From assembly GCA_963573305.1 (NCBI GenBank), contig OY754334.1, forward strand, positions 31,055,614 through 31,119,613: a stretch of 64,000 nucleotides of DNA, read 5' to 3'. Both the position numbers and the translations under genes were made by a program. This stretch comes from Pyrrhosoma nymphula. Its lineage: Eukaryota > Arthropoda > Insecta > Odonata > Coenagrionidae. Below are positions 1-10,904 of this stretch, piece after piece (positions within the stretch are counted from its first letter, which is position 1; every line of letters begins with the position of its first letter). Below the pieces are notes generated by a model. That model saw only the letters and a list, made by a program, of their open reading frames with translations, was not told where the DNA came from and did not search any database.

Positions 1-1595
1 CTGAGTCATTATGAAACTTTAGCGATCTGAATTTTTCAAGTAACCTTAGCCTAGCATGTAGCCTCCAAGTTTTCAACAGCTCCAAACCTATAACTCAAAA
101 TATCTTGTTCCTTTAAACCCGCAACAAAGTCATTGGTTGCACCAGAGTGAATCATTTTGATTCAGCAGGTTCATTGAGTACTTGTCTTGCTAGTTTGATA
201 TTTTTTCATCATTGTTAATATATGTCACAGGACCATTTTTATTCCTTAGTGTAATTATCAATATCACCTGCCAAACTACTAGTAAAATAAAACATTTAAC
301 TTAAGATAAAATGATCTAATTAAAATAATATAAAAATTAGACTTGACACACTAACATTAGATCTCTGAGATATTTGTTGTAGGTGTCATACGTAGCAGCT
401 CAAAAAATTAGAAATAGTGTGCAGTGATTCTATCAGTATAAATGACATTACAGAAGACCACACTCATAAAGTTTGAGGAATTGGTATAAACAAATCAGGC
501 AAAATAACTAGGTGCAAGACTAACTTTGGATTTACCATTGGTGATTATGGCATTTGAAATATTCACTGCAGTGCTTTAAAGAACCTAGGATTAATCAAGC
601 AAGGTTTCTCTACTGGAAAAAGGCTATAATCGAGATATTTTGCTCTAGTTACACCTCACCTTGAGTACACCTTAAGTAGCATGTATGTATGGGAACCAAC
701 AGAGGAAGATTTCATAGGTGAGGGGAATGAAAATCGAAAAAATCCTCGTGTTTAGTCAAAAAGTCCAACAAATGAACAGGAAGCACCACAAAGGGAAATG
801 AAAATATGTACTGTGATGTGGGCCACTAAAGACTGATTCCACTAATTTTCTGAGACTGAGGCCAATGAGGCTTAATTTATAAGAAAAACTCAATCTTTAT
901 GGCCTGAGACTGACAGAGACAGGATATGTGTGGTGGACAGAGTACTGGCTATGAAGAGCCAAGGCTCGAATTCTGGTGGAGGAGATTTTTTGATGAATAG
1001 TACTCCTGTCCTCCATGATATGAGGAGAGCATTTCAAGAGAGGATCCAGGTTCAAATCCTACATGTGGAGATATTTTAGCACATGAACTATCCCTACTTG
1101 AGTACCATCTGAAGAGCACTTCAAGTATAGAACTCAGTCTCTCAAATGGGGTGTTAAAATGTGGACCCGTTGTTACCCTGGTCATGATGCAAAGTGCAAA
1201 GGCCTGATGAATAAAGGGTGGGAATTGACAGACTGCCCCAGATGGCTTGATGACTGTGGCTACGCCACTGTTCAGTGGGGATATGACACCAAAAATGGGA
1301 TGGAAAAATGTTTAAAAAAAGGATGCATTTTACTGCAAATTATGTGCACCCTGGGAGAGCTAAGTCCAAACTGATGGCGACAAAGGCAAAAGAGAAACTC
1401 AAAGCTCAAGAAGGGGTGGTGGGAGCCTTTGAAGGACCGTTTTTTTAAGATTATGAGCTTGACTCAAGCTGTGCGTCGTCCGCCCCCGGAAAGCATAACA
1501 ATTTTACTCACAACTGAGAGTCATCTGCACTTAAAGGGTCGAGACAACTTTCATTAATAGAAGGATAATGCCAATGCAATGTTACTCTCCACCCA
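1..1595. other. No gene recognised
   Basis: AT-rich sequence with several short frames and no family match on either strand. The missing last metallothionein exon was searched for here by cysteine codon pattern and not found. Confidence 0.5.
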
Positions 1596-1599
1596 AGTG

Positions 1600-1770
1600 A
1601 GAAATTCTGCAAAAGAAAAATCATACGCCTTGACCAGGACTCAAACCCTGATCCATTGATATCTTGCCGAATGTTTTCTCCCCTGTGCATTTTTTTAATA
1701 GAATGCCTTGGTAGATTAACTGGCTTAAAAATTCAGCACAATAATGAGAGCTCCAGGTTAGAGTTTTGAT
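1600..1770 (-). repeat. tRNA-derived SINE
   Basis: Minus strand B box at 1637-1648 (GGGTTTGAGTCC) after GGATCA, with the downstream block TGGTCAAGG and TTTTTCTTTTGCAGAATTTC. The same layout occurs near 24.45 and 55.05 kb. Confidence 0.5.
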
Positions 1771-1774
1771 CAAG

Positions 1775-2619
1775 GGAAACGATTTTTCCCCTGAGGAATT
1801 TGCACTTATAAGCACTTCCGTGTGACTCCGTAAAGACTCCACAGTTAGTCTCTGGTGTCCTAGAAATTACTCTACCCACTTCCTCCATTCCCTTAATACC
1901 CCTTTATTTACTGTCTTCCCCACCAATATAATATTGATTCAAATGGCCTCATTTGTCCCCAAATAACCAATCACCTAACCTAAGAACCCTGTGGAAAGAA
2001 TATCTGTGGCCCCATCCGAAGGCAAAAGTGAAAAAATGAGGGTGTTAGACTGACAATAAGATAATGCCATGGATTTTTATTTTCCTATGCACTGCTCACA
2101 TCTCTAAATCAAACACCAAAATAGTGACACATCTTTTTTTGGCCCTTTCCTTTCTTTTCACTTTTTCCTATCCACCTATTTTTCATGGCTGATGCCCTCA
2201 CGTCTATCAACATAATCCCTTGAACTGGCTCTCAAGGTAATGCACGAGCGTAGATGTAGATAATTTGAATAAATCAATCCGTATGTACCACAAACAAGGT
2301 CAGTCATGATGTTTGTTATTTTAACAATGTAGGTTTTCAAAAAGTCAGTTAAAACTACACCAAAGGCAAAGTCAAAAAAGCAGGCCAAATATGTATTTTG
2401 ACTTCCATGGGCAGGAATTCCAGTGACAACAAATACGATTAATCTCAAGTGTGCAAGAGTGATAGCATATTCCCTCCTACAAAGCTGATTACAAGTTACC
2501 AAAAAGTAGTGACAAATAGCAAAATGCTAGTAAATAGGGAATCAGGTATTTTAACATTAACTCTATGCTTACAGAGGTAGGTCTTTTAAAACTTTCAGAG
2601 ATTTCTTGTAAATTCTCAC
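1775..2619 (-). other. Presumed intron 2 of metallothionein
   Basis: Starts with the GTGAGA donor at 2619 on the minus strand. The frame at 2176-2502 has no family signal. No acceptor followed by cysteine codons was found. Confidence 0.4.
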
Positions 2620-4374
2620 CTGCATTTGCCTTACTGCAACACTTGCAGTCAGAACCGCAGTTGCAATTTTCTGCACACTTTTTCCCCTCTGCCTTGGCAC
2701 AAGTATCTGAAATTAATTCAGTGGATGAGGAAATATCTTTGGATAAAAAATAAATCCACCATTAACATAGGCAGCCAAATATTAGTCTTATACTCTCGTC
2801 TAAATTAAGCAGTAATATGAGACGATGTGCATTATTTTTTATGAAGTGGTATATAATTGTGATTCACAATTAATTACAGTTAAATACATTTTATTACTGA
2901 TTATACAGACTCTGGCACATTATAATGTGTGTATACACATATTATACTACATAGTGTGTATACACACACTATTATAGTGTGTTAAATGATATTGCATTCC
3001 GCTCACGTAAATACTACCATGGTGTTTATAAATATTTAACTTGATTTAACAACAATGGATCATCAGATATAGATATTTTGTAAGCTTGAATTCATCACAA
3101 TATATAGGTAATAAAAATTAAGGGAAATGAAGGCAGACTCAGATGTAAAGGAATAAATTTCGTGTCTGATTGTTAGCCTGTCCGTGACCAGTGGCGTATG
3201 CAAGATTGACTTCTGGGGGGGGGGGGGGAGAAAGGGGGGAGGTTAACTTCTGGGGGGGTTTCATTAATATTTATGTGCATCATCGTAAAATGATATTTAG
3301 AAAATTATTCACCAAAAGAATAATTAAATTAACATTCTCTTTTCGTGAAGATAATTCAACTATATTTTTCAGCCCAATCAGCAACATTCTAAATGCTAGT
3401 TCAGGTAAACGAACGAAAACGAATTCAGGTAAACATGTTGTTGGGGGGGGGGGGAATTTAAACCCCCCCCCCGTCCGTAGGCCACTGTGCATGACAACGT
3501 GGATAAAATTCTTGTTGAATCTAGTCAAACCCATCAGAAAAAGAATTAACTGGATTTCAATAGCTTGATCTTGTTACCCTCTAGATTCGGCTTGATCATG
3601 GCCTCATTCAGATGGTTTCAGCTGGCATGTTTCACCAGCTTCTGTGTGTAATGCTTTTAGCGTACATCACAGGGGTAAATATTTTATTCCCGTTTCTACC
3701 TGCTGGTTCCACTTGAATTTAGAGTAGGAGCAGCTAGATTCAAAATTAAGTTTTCCCCAGGACAGAGTAGACGGGATAATAATAATTTCTAAACCTCCTT
3801 CTATGATGGATATATGCCAATAGGAGTGAATATTGCATCAGCAATTAAAGTTGCATTGATGCAATTAGAACCTAATAATAAATGCTTGATTCCGCATTCA
3901 TATTATTAAAAAAATATCAACACATACACAATAAGAAAGGAGCTATAAGCTATCAGTATTAAACAAAGAAATAACTAACAGCGGATAATTGCTTTTTAGT
4001 GCAAATGACCGTGTTTTTTTTACTGCACCGAACATTTTTTAATAATATGGAAAAACAAACAGGTTTCAGCGGGTACGTTAATGAGGGGAAGAATTTGACC
4101 TTTCGCGATAGCAAACTTTTAGTACCTATCAACACAGTGTTTAACCTTCATGAAATAACTCAAAATGCAACAAATGTCAATTATGAGTTATACATCAATT
4201 CTGTAATCCGAAAAAATCACAGTTCTAACACTCAGGGGGGAAAAATCTTCATCTTAAATCTATCAAGAGAGGAAAATGTTTTTTTTTTCATGCGTAAGGG
4301 AGGATCAATGCCGTTGTACGGGCATAGGTCAGTGAAGACTCACCCTTGCAGGCTTCACAGCACGGAGGCGGCAT
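2620..4374 (-). CDS. Metallothionein, 5-prime two coding exons (3-prime end missing)
   Basis: Small cysteine-rich protein that binds Zn, Cu and Cd ions in the cytosol through thiolate clusters. Exon 1 is 4344-4374: ATG at 4374-4372 with A at -3, encoding MPPPCCEACK plus one base, then donor G|GTGAGT. Exon 2 is 2620-2706: acceptor TTTCAG|AT, then donor GCAG|GTGAGA. The phase-1 junction makes Asp11. The joined 39 residues contain ten Cys (5, 6, 9, 13, 21, 25, 27, 31, 33, 34), with a C-N-C and a C-K-C-C motif, many Lys and no aromatic residue, as is typical of metallothioneins. Intron 1 is 1637 nt. Exon 2 ends in phase 1, so at least one more exon is expected; I found no cysteine-rich exon between 1 and 2619 on this strand, so it probably lies left of the window. 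The promoter has a TATA box and metal-response elements, which supports the call independently. Splice sites, reading frame and cysteine pattern are seen directly; metal binding is inferred from the family. Confidence 0.86.
3183..3495. repeat. G-rich repeat in metallothionein intron 1
   Basis: Runs of 13-16 G near 3213 and 3443, a C run near 3466, and inverted flanks GTGGCGTATGCA (3190) and GGCCACTGTGCATGAC (3481). Looks like a small mobile repeat of the GTGGCG...GGGGG kind. Open frames across it are products of the G/C runs. Confidence 0.4.
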
Positions 4375-4475
4375 GTTGACACGGTAGTTCTTGCAGTTAA
4401 TCACTCGTTCAAAGGTGGACACGACTCCTTTGGCGTTCCGGATTCGACTGGCTCAGCCGTCCCTTTCCGCCGCGG

Positions 4476-4483
4476 CTTATATA
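4476..4483 (-). promoter_or_regulatory. TATA box of the metallothionein gene
   Basis: Minus-strand TATATAAG, about 100 bases upstream of the ATG at 4374. A start site near 4450 would give a short 5-prime UTR of roughly 75 bases. It sits at the gene-proximal side of a GC-rich island (about 4345-4780) in otherwise AT-rich DNA. Position and orientation fit a focused RNA polymerase II promoter. Confidence 0.72.
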
Positions 4484-4594
4484 TTCTCGTAGAGGTCCAG
4501 GAAATGCTGTTCCTGCCGGCACGCAATTGTGTTGCGTCAAGAGGGGGAAAAGATCGATCCGGCGCGACGGGTGGAGAAGAAGCGTTCCGCACGC

Positions 4595-4604
4595 GCCGTG
4601 TGCA
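4595..4604 (-). promoter_or_regulatory. Metal-response element
   Basis: Minus-strand TGCACACGGC contains the seven-base MRE core TGCRCNC followed by GGC. It is about 110 bases upstream of the TATA box and 20 bases from the full-consensus copy, in gene orientation. Confidence 0.68.
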
Positions 4605-4624
4605 AGCCAATCGGATCTCGCCTT

Positions 4625-4636
4625 TGCACACGGCCC
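4625..4636 (+). promoter_or_regulatory. Metal-response element, full consensus match
   Basis: The 12 bases TGCACACGGCCC match the extended MRE consensus TGCRCNCGGCCC bound by the zinc-finger factor MTF-1. It lies about 140 bases upstream of the TATA box of the metallothionein gene, in opposite orientation to the gene; MREs work in either orientation. Confidence 0.75.
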
Positions 4637-4699
4637 CGCGCTATTCGAACGCCCTTCCGGAAAAAGGGAAGGAATTTCCCCCACTCCGCGCGGAAGAGC

Positions 4700-4709
4700 G
4701 CCGTGTGCA
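4700..4709 (-). promoter_or_regulatory. Metal-response element, distal copy
   Basis: Minus-strand TGCACACGGC again, about 220 bases upstream of the TATA box. Three copies sharing the same nine or ten bases within 115 bases are unlikely by chance and match the multi-MRE design of inducible metallothionein promoters. Confidence 0.68.
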
Positions 4710-4913
4710 GAGGAGCCGCGCGCGATGCGGTTTGAAGCCGGCGGTCGTCATGATGCGATGCGAGTAGCTTTGAAAAGGTGAACGGAGGGGATTTGAGGAG
4801 AATAGAGTACATATTCTAATTTTATTATTTTTGGAATGTAAGCAGTTGGAAGCACGAAGTAAACATAGCCATGTATCAATGTACTTAATAGTAGTAATAA
4901 ATAATTAATAATA

Positions 4914-5190
4914 ATAATATGTAAAAAATACTTTTTTAAACTTTTTAGTTTGCAGGTGCTGAAAAGTAAAAAAGTGTAGGTACTAAAAAGTAAAAAATAA
5001 TTTTTTCATCATTCACCTAATAAAAGGTGGGCACTTAAGGAATAGATATTGGTAGAAATGACAGAGGTTGGATGCTGATTAAGAAACAGCGCCTACGCTG
5101 TTATTCTCCGAGTGATGAAGACATTATTTTTTGCTCCTTAGTACACTTGAATATAAGCGTGGTTAAAAAAAAGTATTTTTTGCATATTAC
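4914..5190. mobile_element. Small AT-rich MITE-like element
   Basis: Inverted ends: left near 4914-4939 (AATATGTAAAAAATACTTTT), right near 5164-5190 (AAAGTATTTTTTGCATATTA). About 275 bp, no coding capacity. Low-complexity ends make this tentative. Confidence 0.4.
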
Positions 5191-5744
5191 TTTATTCTAA
5201 TTTTTAGTCTTAAACGAATCTTGTAATCTACTGTGTAATCTCTTAGGTATACTGATTAACTAATTTATATCTCTGATTATTAATTCATTTATTATCATTT
5301 AAAATATTTCTCTGTCCATTATATACTTATTTATTACTTTTTAGTCTTTATATTAATTGTGTAGCGGTTCTTTGAAATTTAAATTATTAGCGTATATTCT
5401 CACTATAAATCCTAACCTCTACTTGCTCCATCTATTGGTAAAGGACTTTTTTCCATATCAAATGAAAACCATTTAATTTTAGTAGATTAACTTGGTAATT
5501 AGTAAATTTAATGACTGATTTGTACATTGTCATCGAGATTAAGCAAGTGTGCCAAATATCAGCTTGGTTGAACATTGTAAAGTGGGTTAGATTTCGATTA
5601 CAAGATTCCATCCAGACAAACAACAAACAAACAAGGAAAGTTAAAATAAGCGTGGTAAAAAAGACAGGACTCAGGATCTCCTATGAAAAAAAACAGAATA
5701 CATGGAGAATGAATAATAATAATAACTGAAGTTAAGTCTGACGT

Positions 5745-5870
5745 TTTCTCGGCGTAGAGCGTCATGGAAGGCTATTCGGGTTTGCCACCGGGTCACTCCC
5801 CTCATTACTGCCGACGTTTCGGAATTCGAGTCGAGATCCATCCTCAGGACTGATGCTAGCTAGCGGAGAA
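5745..5870 (-). repeat. Penelope-type terminal repeat fragment with hammerhead-like motif
   Basis: Minus strand has CTGAGGATGG (from 5847), then a CTCGACTCGA segment and CCGAAACGTC ending at about 5811. CTGAxGA ... GAAAC with an intervening hairpin is the layout of hammerhead ribozymes found in Penelope-like terminal repeats. The stem is imperfect here. Confidence 0.4.
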
Positions 5871-6025
5871 AAGAAATACAGCTAAGCAAATCAACGGGTC
5901 AATTATGTGAATATCACAGGCGTCATAACTATTGCTCATATGACGGGGTGTCATAAGCGATTGTGTAAATGTCATAGGCATCATAACTACGTCACAGCCG
6001 CCACTCGGTGATTAGAAATATTCCC

Positions 6026-6150
6026 TTCAAATTTCAGCTCTCCATCGTGATTAGAAATGCCCAGGAATTTGCATCAAAGATATCTGACGTTTTGCCTTGT
6101 CGTTTCGATTGTCGTTCATGAGATGGTTTTACTCCTCATCGAGCGAACGT
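6026..6150. repeat. Dispersed repeat, copy at 6.1 kb
   Basis: Shares ATTAGAAATGCCCAGGAATT and GAGATGGTTTTACTCCTCAT blocks with 41703-41815, with a few substitutions. Confidence 0.65.
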
Positions 6151-6519
6151 GTTTATAGCAGGCGCTATAGCAGGCGGAAAATACATAACGACAGTCAAGA
6201 TGTTCCACTAGAAAAAAAAGCGTATAAGAAAATTGAATGCATGAATTTAAAACTTTGTTCTTTAATTCATCCGTTACAAAAAATTCTAAGTCAATATCAT
6301 GAGTTAAGTAATTGAAATAAGCAAAAAATGAAACCTCTGCACCGAACCTAATGCTTTTCTTATATAAGTCAAAGTTGGTCTAATAATAGGATCGATTAAG
6401 GGACTCCTCGGGTCCTTGGTACTTAAAAATATGTATTACATATTAATCTTTATAGGTTATAAGGTAGATGTGCGACGCGTATAGCGTCAAAAAAACATTA
6501 TTTCAGTTTTATTGATATA

Positions 6520-6603
6520 TTGTAAATGAAAAGTAGAACTTAGTTATTCCACATAGATTGTGGAATCTATGTGGAATAATTAAGTTTTACCTTTCATTTA
6601 CAA
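6520..6603. repeat. 84-bp near-perfect hairpin
   Basis: Arms of 40 bases (6520-6559 and 6564-6603) with three mismatches around the 4-base spacer GTGG. AT-rich. The outer arms read TTGTAAATGAAAAG and CTTTCATTTACAA. Confidence 0.85.
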
Positions 6604-7218
6604 TGTTAAGCAAATTCCACCAAGTCACGCCTGAGACAACGGAGTTTATTGATATAAATTGAAAATTGTCTGTTTTTTTCACGGCTGAAAAGGAAGCTGA
6701 CTGCCGTAAAAATTGTGATTGACACGATTACAAGTTTAATGATAATCGAGACCACTTTTTCTACTTCTATTAAGATTTTAGCTGCTTCAAAAAGGGAAGA
6801 AAACTGTGACGGGAAGAGAACCTGTTTTTTTTTATCTTCACCAATTTTTCTAAAAAGAACTTTCCCAGTACACAGCGTCGGCCTCGTAAGACGTAGCTAT
6901 TGACTTTGATGACACTAATTATTCAAAATAGCTCCCGCATGCTCATATTTATGGAGATCACCTCTTATTGCCCTAACGCAGAGCAATTATCTATGCTCTT
7001 TCCATATGGTAGGCTAGATCGTAGGTCAATTAGTGGGGCCAATAATTCTGGGTTGCCAGTTAGTTATTCAACAAAGAGTATTTCGAGTATAGGGCCCAAG
7101 AATGTTGAAGACAGCAATTTTGAAATGTCCCCGAAACGCATATACGATAATTATGAAGCAGTAGTTAACTGCCGTAGTTTAAAAAATAATAATCCAGAAT
7201 CCCACCATCTTATTCATA

Positions 7219-7563
7219 GCTACATGTGTTCATGGGGATAATAATCGATACATCACCGACCAAGGTTCAAACTTCTGTGAAAATAGTGAGCTTCTATTCC
7301 CCTTGCCAGTTGAATTTTGATTTCGCGCTTATTCCGCCGAAACATCCGGTAAGAATCATCATTACAAGGCAGCGAGAATGGATAAGAAAACTAAACAACC
7401 AGTTTCCTGGAGGAGAACTCATTCACGGTAATGAAAATATTTATGCTTACTAGATATGTGTGTTGTTGGTAAAGATTTCTTAAAAAAAAGACTCGTGTTA
7501 GCAGAATAATGTGCCGCTGCAAGTAGCGACCACATGTCGGGAACCCTCCACCACCTCCATATA
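7219..7563. repeat. Dispersed block, intact order
   Basis: About 345 bp running from GCTACATGTGTTCATGGGG to CCTCCATAT. Its two halves recur near 13 kb in swapped order. It directly precedes the decayed LINE at 7570-9460. Confidence 0.75.
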
Positions 7564-7569
7564 GTGTAA

Positions 7570-9460
7570 CGTCATTATTGGCAAAGAAAGTTGGCTGACT
7601 GACGATATATCTGATAGTGAAACTTTTCTAAAATCGTTCAACATTTACAGAAAAGATAATATTTTTCTATTAATACTCCGCCTACGGTCCAACCGAACTG
7701 GAAGCGGAGTATTAATAGCTATAAAGAATACAATCTTCAGCCAAGCGGAAATCGTTCCAGAGACCAGCCTAGAATCTGCATGGTGCTCAATTAGATGCCC
7801 TGAATCGAAAACAATATTTGTGTGCGCGTACTACAGGCCACCTAACACGGACGTCACCTTAATTTTAGAACTTAAAACACAAATAAAGAGCATCACATCC
7901 AGGGATGCCGAAATAAATAAATTATAAGAGGAGATTTTAATACCCCCTCTGTAGATTGAATGACCTACCTACATACCTGGGGGTAGAGACAAAGACATGT
8001 GCGAGTCCTTGCTGTACACGTTCTCATCAAATAATCTACATCAGATAGCTACGATGACTAACAGAGGGGGAAATATTCTTGATTTATTGACAACAAATAT
8101 ACCAAAACAAGTAATTATCGTTGACACTGTTGTGGCATTAGTGACCATAGAGTGGTTCCCGCAAAATTCTCTTTGGATATCATTAAAAGCTTAAAACAAA
8201 GAAGAAAAAACTACATTAAAACAAGCCGATTTCAATTCGTTCAAGAGTCATCTAAAATATTCTCTTCCCGACTTCCAAGAATCAAGCGTAAAGTTAGACA
8301 CGGAGGGTAATTGGAAATATTTCCTTTCGATCGTGCATTATCATCGGAATCAGAAAATATATCCTATTTAAATTCAAAAAGCAGAGCAGCGAACTAAGAT
8401 CATACAATATGGAAGTAAAAAAATCGTTAATATGACAGAGAATATGCCACGCCTAGATGTAAAAACTCCGTGGAGATTTGTTCTGTGATGACCACCATTC
8501 AATAATTGAAAAATATAAATAGTGTATTGCCACTACGAAGGAAGCGTATTGGAATGGATTCGTAGATTTTAAAAGAAATAATCCAGTAGAATGGTTACAG
8601 GATAACCCAAAAGCCTTTCGGTTATTCGTAAGGGAACTTCAAGGCAATAAATCAACAGTTATTCTACAACGAAACGAAAAGGGCGAATTATTGAAAAGCA
8701 GTTAGGAAAAAGTTAGTTTATTAATCCTCTACTTTCAAAGTGTCTTCACCAACTCATCGCAGATTACATCTGCCACGGATAATAATAACTTCCAGCAAAA
8801 GATGCCGCCTATTGGTATTTGCACTCACGGACTAGAAGACTTGTTCTAATCACTAAGTCTAAATAAATCCCCAGGTCCCGAAAAAATATCTGCCCGCGTA
8901 TATAGAGAATTAGCCTCAGAAACATCTCCCTTCTTGCAGAAAACATTTAGTAAATCCATTAACGAGCACATAGTACTCAATGACTGCAAAATTGCAAATG
9001 TCACTCCCATATTCAAAAGCGGTGATAAGGAACAACCATCGAACTACCGACCGATATCGCTCACATCTATCTCGTGAAAAGTCCTTGAACATATATTTGT
9101 ATAGTTCAGCTATCAAACACCTCCATATGCAGCACTTGCTAGTAAAAAAGCAACACGGATTCAGAAAGGGAAGACCTTGCAAATCTCAATTTGCATTTTT
9201 TGCCAAACGATATTATAGTCTCGGGTGAAGATAAGGTTCCAGTTGACGCAACTTTTCTTGACTTTAACAAGGTATTTGATAAAGTTTCCCAAAGAAAGTT
9301 ACTAGTATAATTAAATTCCTACGGGTTCGATGACGATGTAATTTCCTGGGCTAGCGAATTCTTAAGCAATCGCATACAAAGGGCTGTATTAGACGACGCT
9401 ATCTCTAACGAAGTAAAAGTCACATCAGGTGTCCCACAGGAAACTCTTCACCTAGAAGGA
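7570..9460 (+). mobile_element. CR1/Jockey-like non-LTR retrotransposon, heavily decayed
   Basis: Plus strand, many stops and frameshifts. Endonuclease remnants near 7700-8200: ESAWCSIRCP-like, then CAYYRPPNTD and NRGGNILDLLTT. Linker near 8500-8700 (WLQDNPKAF). RT near 8870-9460: SPGPEKISARVYRELA, VTPIFKSGDKEQPSNYRPIS, FLDFNKVFDKVSQRKLL, and TSGVPQ where homology stops at about 9445. No catalytic YADD box remains, because the copy ends just after the QG motif position. Confidence 0.8.
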
Positions 9461-9464
9461 AAAT

Positions 9465-10900
9465 GACGCAGGATGGACTCACTGGAGCAGTTGGAGATAG
9501 TAAAACATCTGGAAGAGGAGCACCTCTTGAGCGAGAATATTTTTGAAAACTAATCCCTCCTCTGAGATGTCCCACTGCCTTCACCCTATAATAGACCCTT
9601 CCCCAACCTTCCTATCTTGGCCAAAACCCTTCCTGAATTTCTACCCCCCCCCCTTCTACCGTGGGGTCCATTTCTTATCCAAAGTCTACCTAATGAAACC
9701 CCTCCTTCCCCACCCTTCCCACCCACTTCCAAAAGCTTCCCTCACCTCCCATCAAACAAGCAACTTATTTGACTACTTCCCTAGTTTTAACTTATTTGAC
9801 TAGTTAACGGGAGTGATTTGGCTTGTAGGGAAAATTAAAAAAAACGACGTCATTATTAACGTATGCTAAAATAACATCAGCGGCTATAATAATCATATTT
9901 GATGATCGAATTAAAATAAATGCAACGTAAATCCGCACGCTTCGTTAAAAAAACAGCTTACAGTGAACAGAAAGTTTAGCACAGTTTATGGAAGGACTTG
10001 GTTGGGAGCCGTTAAGAGACGCTAAGACGTTAAGAGGTTATACGCTAGGCTTAGATTACTCGAAAACCTCCGATCAGGCGAATTTCATGATGGCACAGAG
10101 GATATTATTTAGACTCAGCACTAACTAACATCAAGAACAAGAGATATAAAAATGTCGAACTGATAGGTTAAAAAGTTCCTTCTTTCCACGCAGTGCCATT
10201 AGTAACTATGGCAAAATCTGATTTTGACTTTTGGACACTCCGTTCGCATGCAGCAAACTTCTAGCATTTTCCCTCTACCTATCCCTATTCCCACCCCTTT
10301 CCGTGGATGGTGTCTTAATACCCTCTGCCACAGGCCCCTTCTAAGATTCGCATGTTAGTATGGAGATTAGGGGGGTCACAAGAAATCAATGTTCGAGTTT
10401 TTTTCCGGGGGACCCCCCTAAAAGTTGCTAATTGGCTAAAAAATGAGATTGGCAAAGTTTCAGCTCAACTTGACAACGTTAACCCGTGCCTCATTGAGGT
10501 AGAAGTTTGGAAAAAATGGGAATTTTAGCAAAAAAATCGCAGTTTTTCCTCTATAAAATGAAAACCATTCGTCATAGAAACCTGATTCTTTGGTCGTTTC
10601 ATAGGAAAATTTGTTGTCTTGAGGTTCTGTAAGATATCTTTTTTTTCTGAAACTGATAAATATAGCGGTATTTAGCACTTTTCAGGTCAGGCCGTGGTCC
10701 ATATCCTCAAAGGTGACTTAACATGCGAAGGCTTAAAAACACTTAAAAATTTAATTACAACTGCTTTCCAGGATTTGCTTTCTTTTTTTATCATTTTATA
10801 CCTTATAAATGACTTTTTTATGGGTGTATTTAAAAATATATGTCGCAAAATCCAAATTGGAAATGAACGAATTATGGCCAAAGAAGAGCAAGTAGTACAG
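9465..10900. other. No gene recognised
   Basis: Pyrimidine-rich stretch at 9560-9760, then AT-rich DNA. 10440-10720 may be the 3-prime flank of the decayed repetitive-protein copy to its right. Short frames only. Confidence 0.5.
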
Positions 10901-10904
10901 GTAA

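Noticed and set aside
2925..2990. GTGTATACACAC palindromic stretch as a regulatory site
   Set aside because: Simple TG/TA dinucleotide repeat, self-complementary by composition.
3191..3568. 125-codon frame across the G and C runs
   Set aside because: Gly/Pro-rich translation is produced by homopolymer runs of a repeat inside the intron.
4504..4812. Overlapping open frames on both strands in the GC island
   Set aside because: Stop-poor GC-rich promoter DNA of the metallothionein gene; the frames lack family signals and overlap the MREs.
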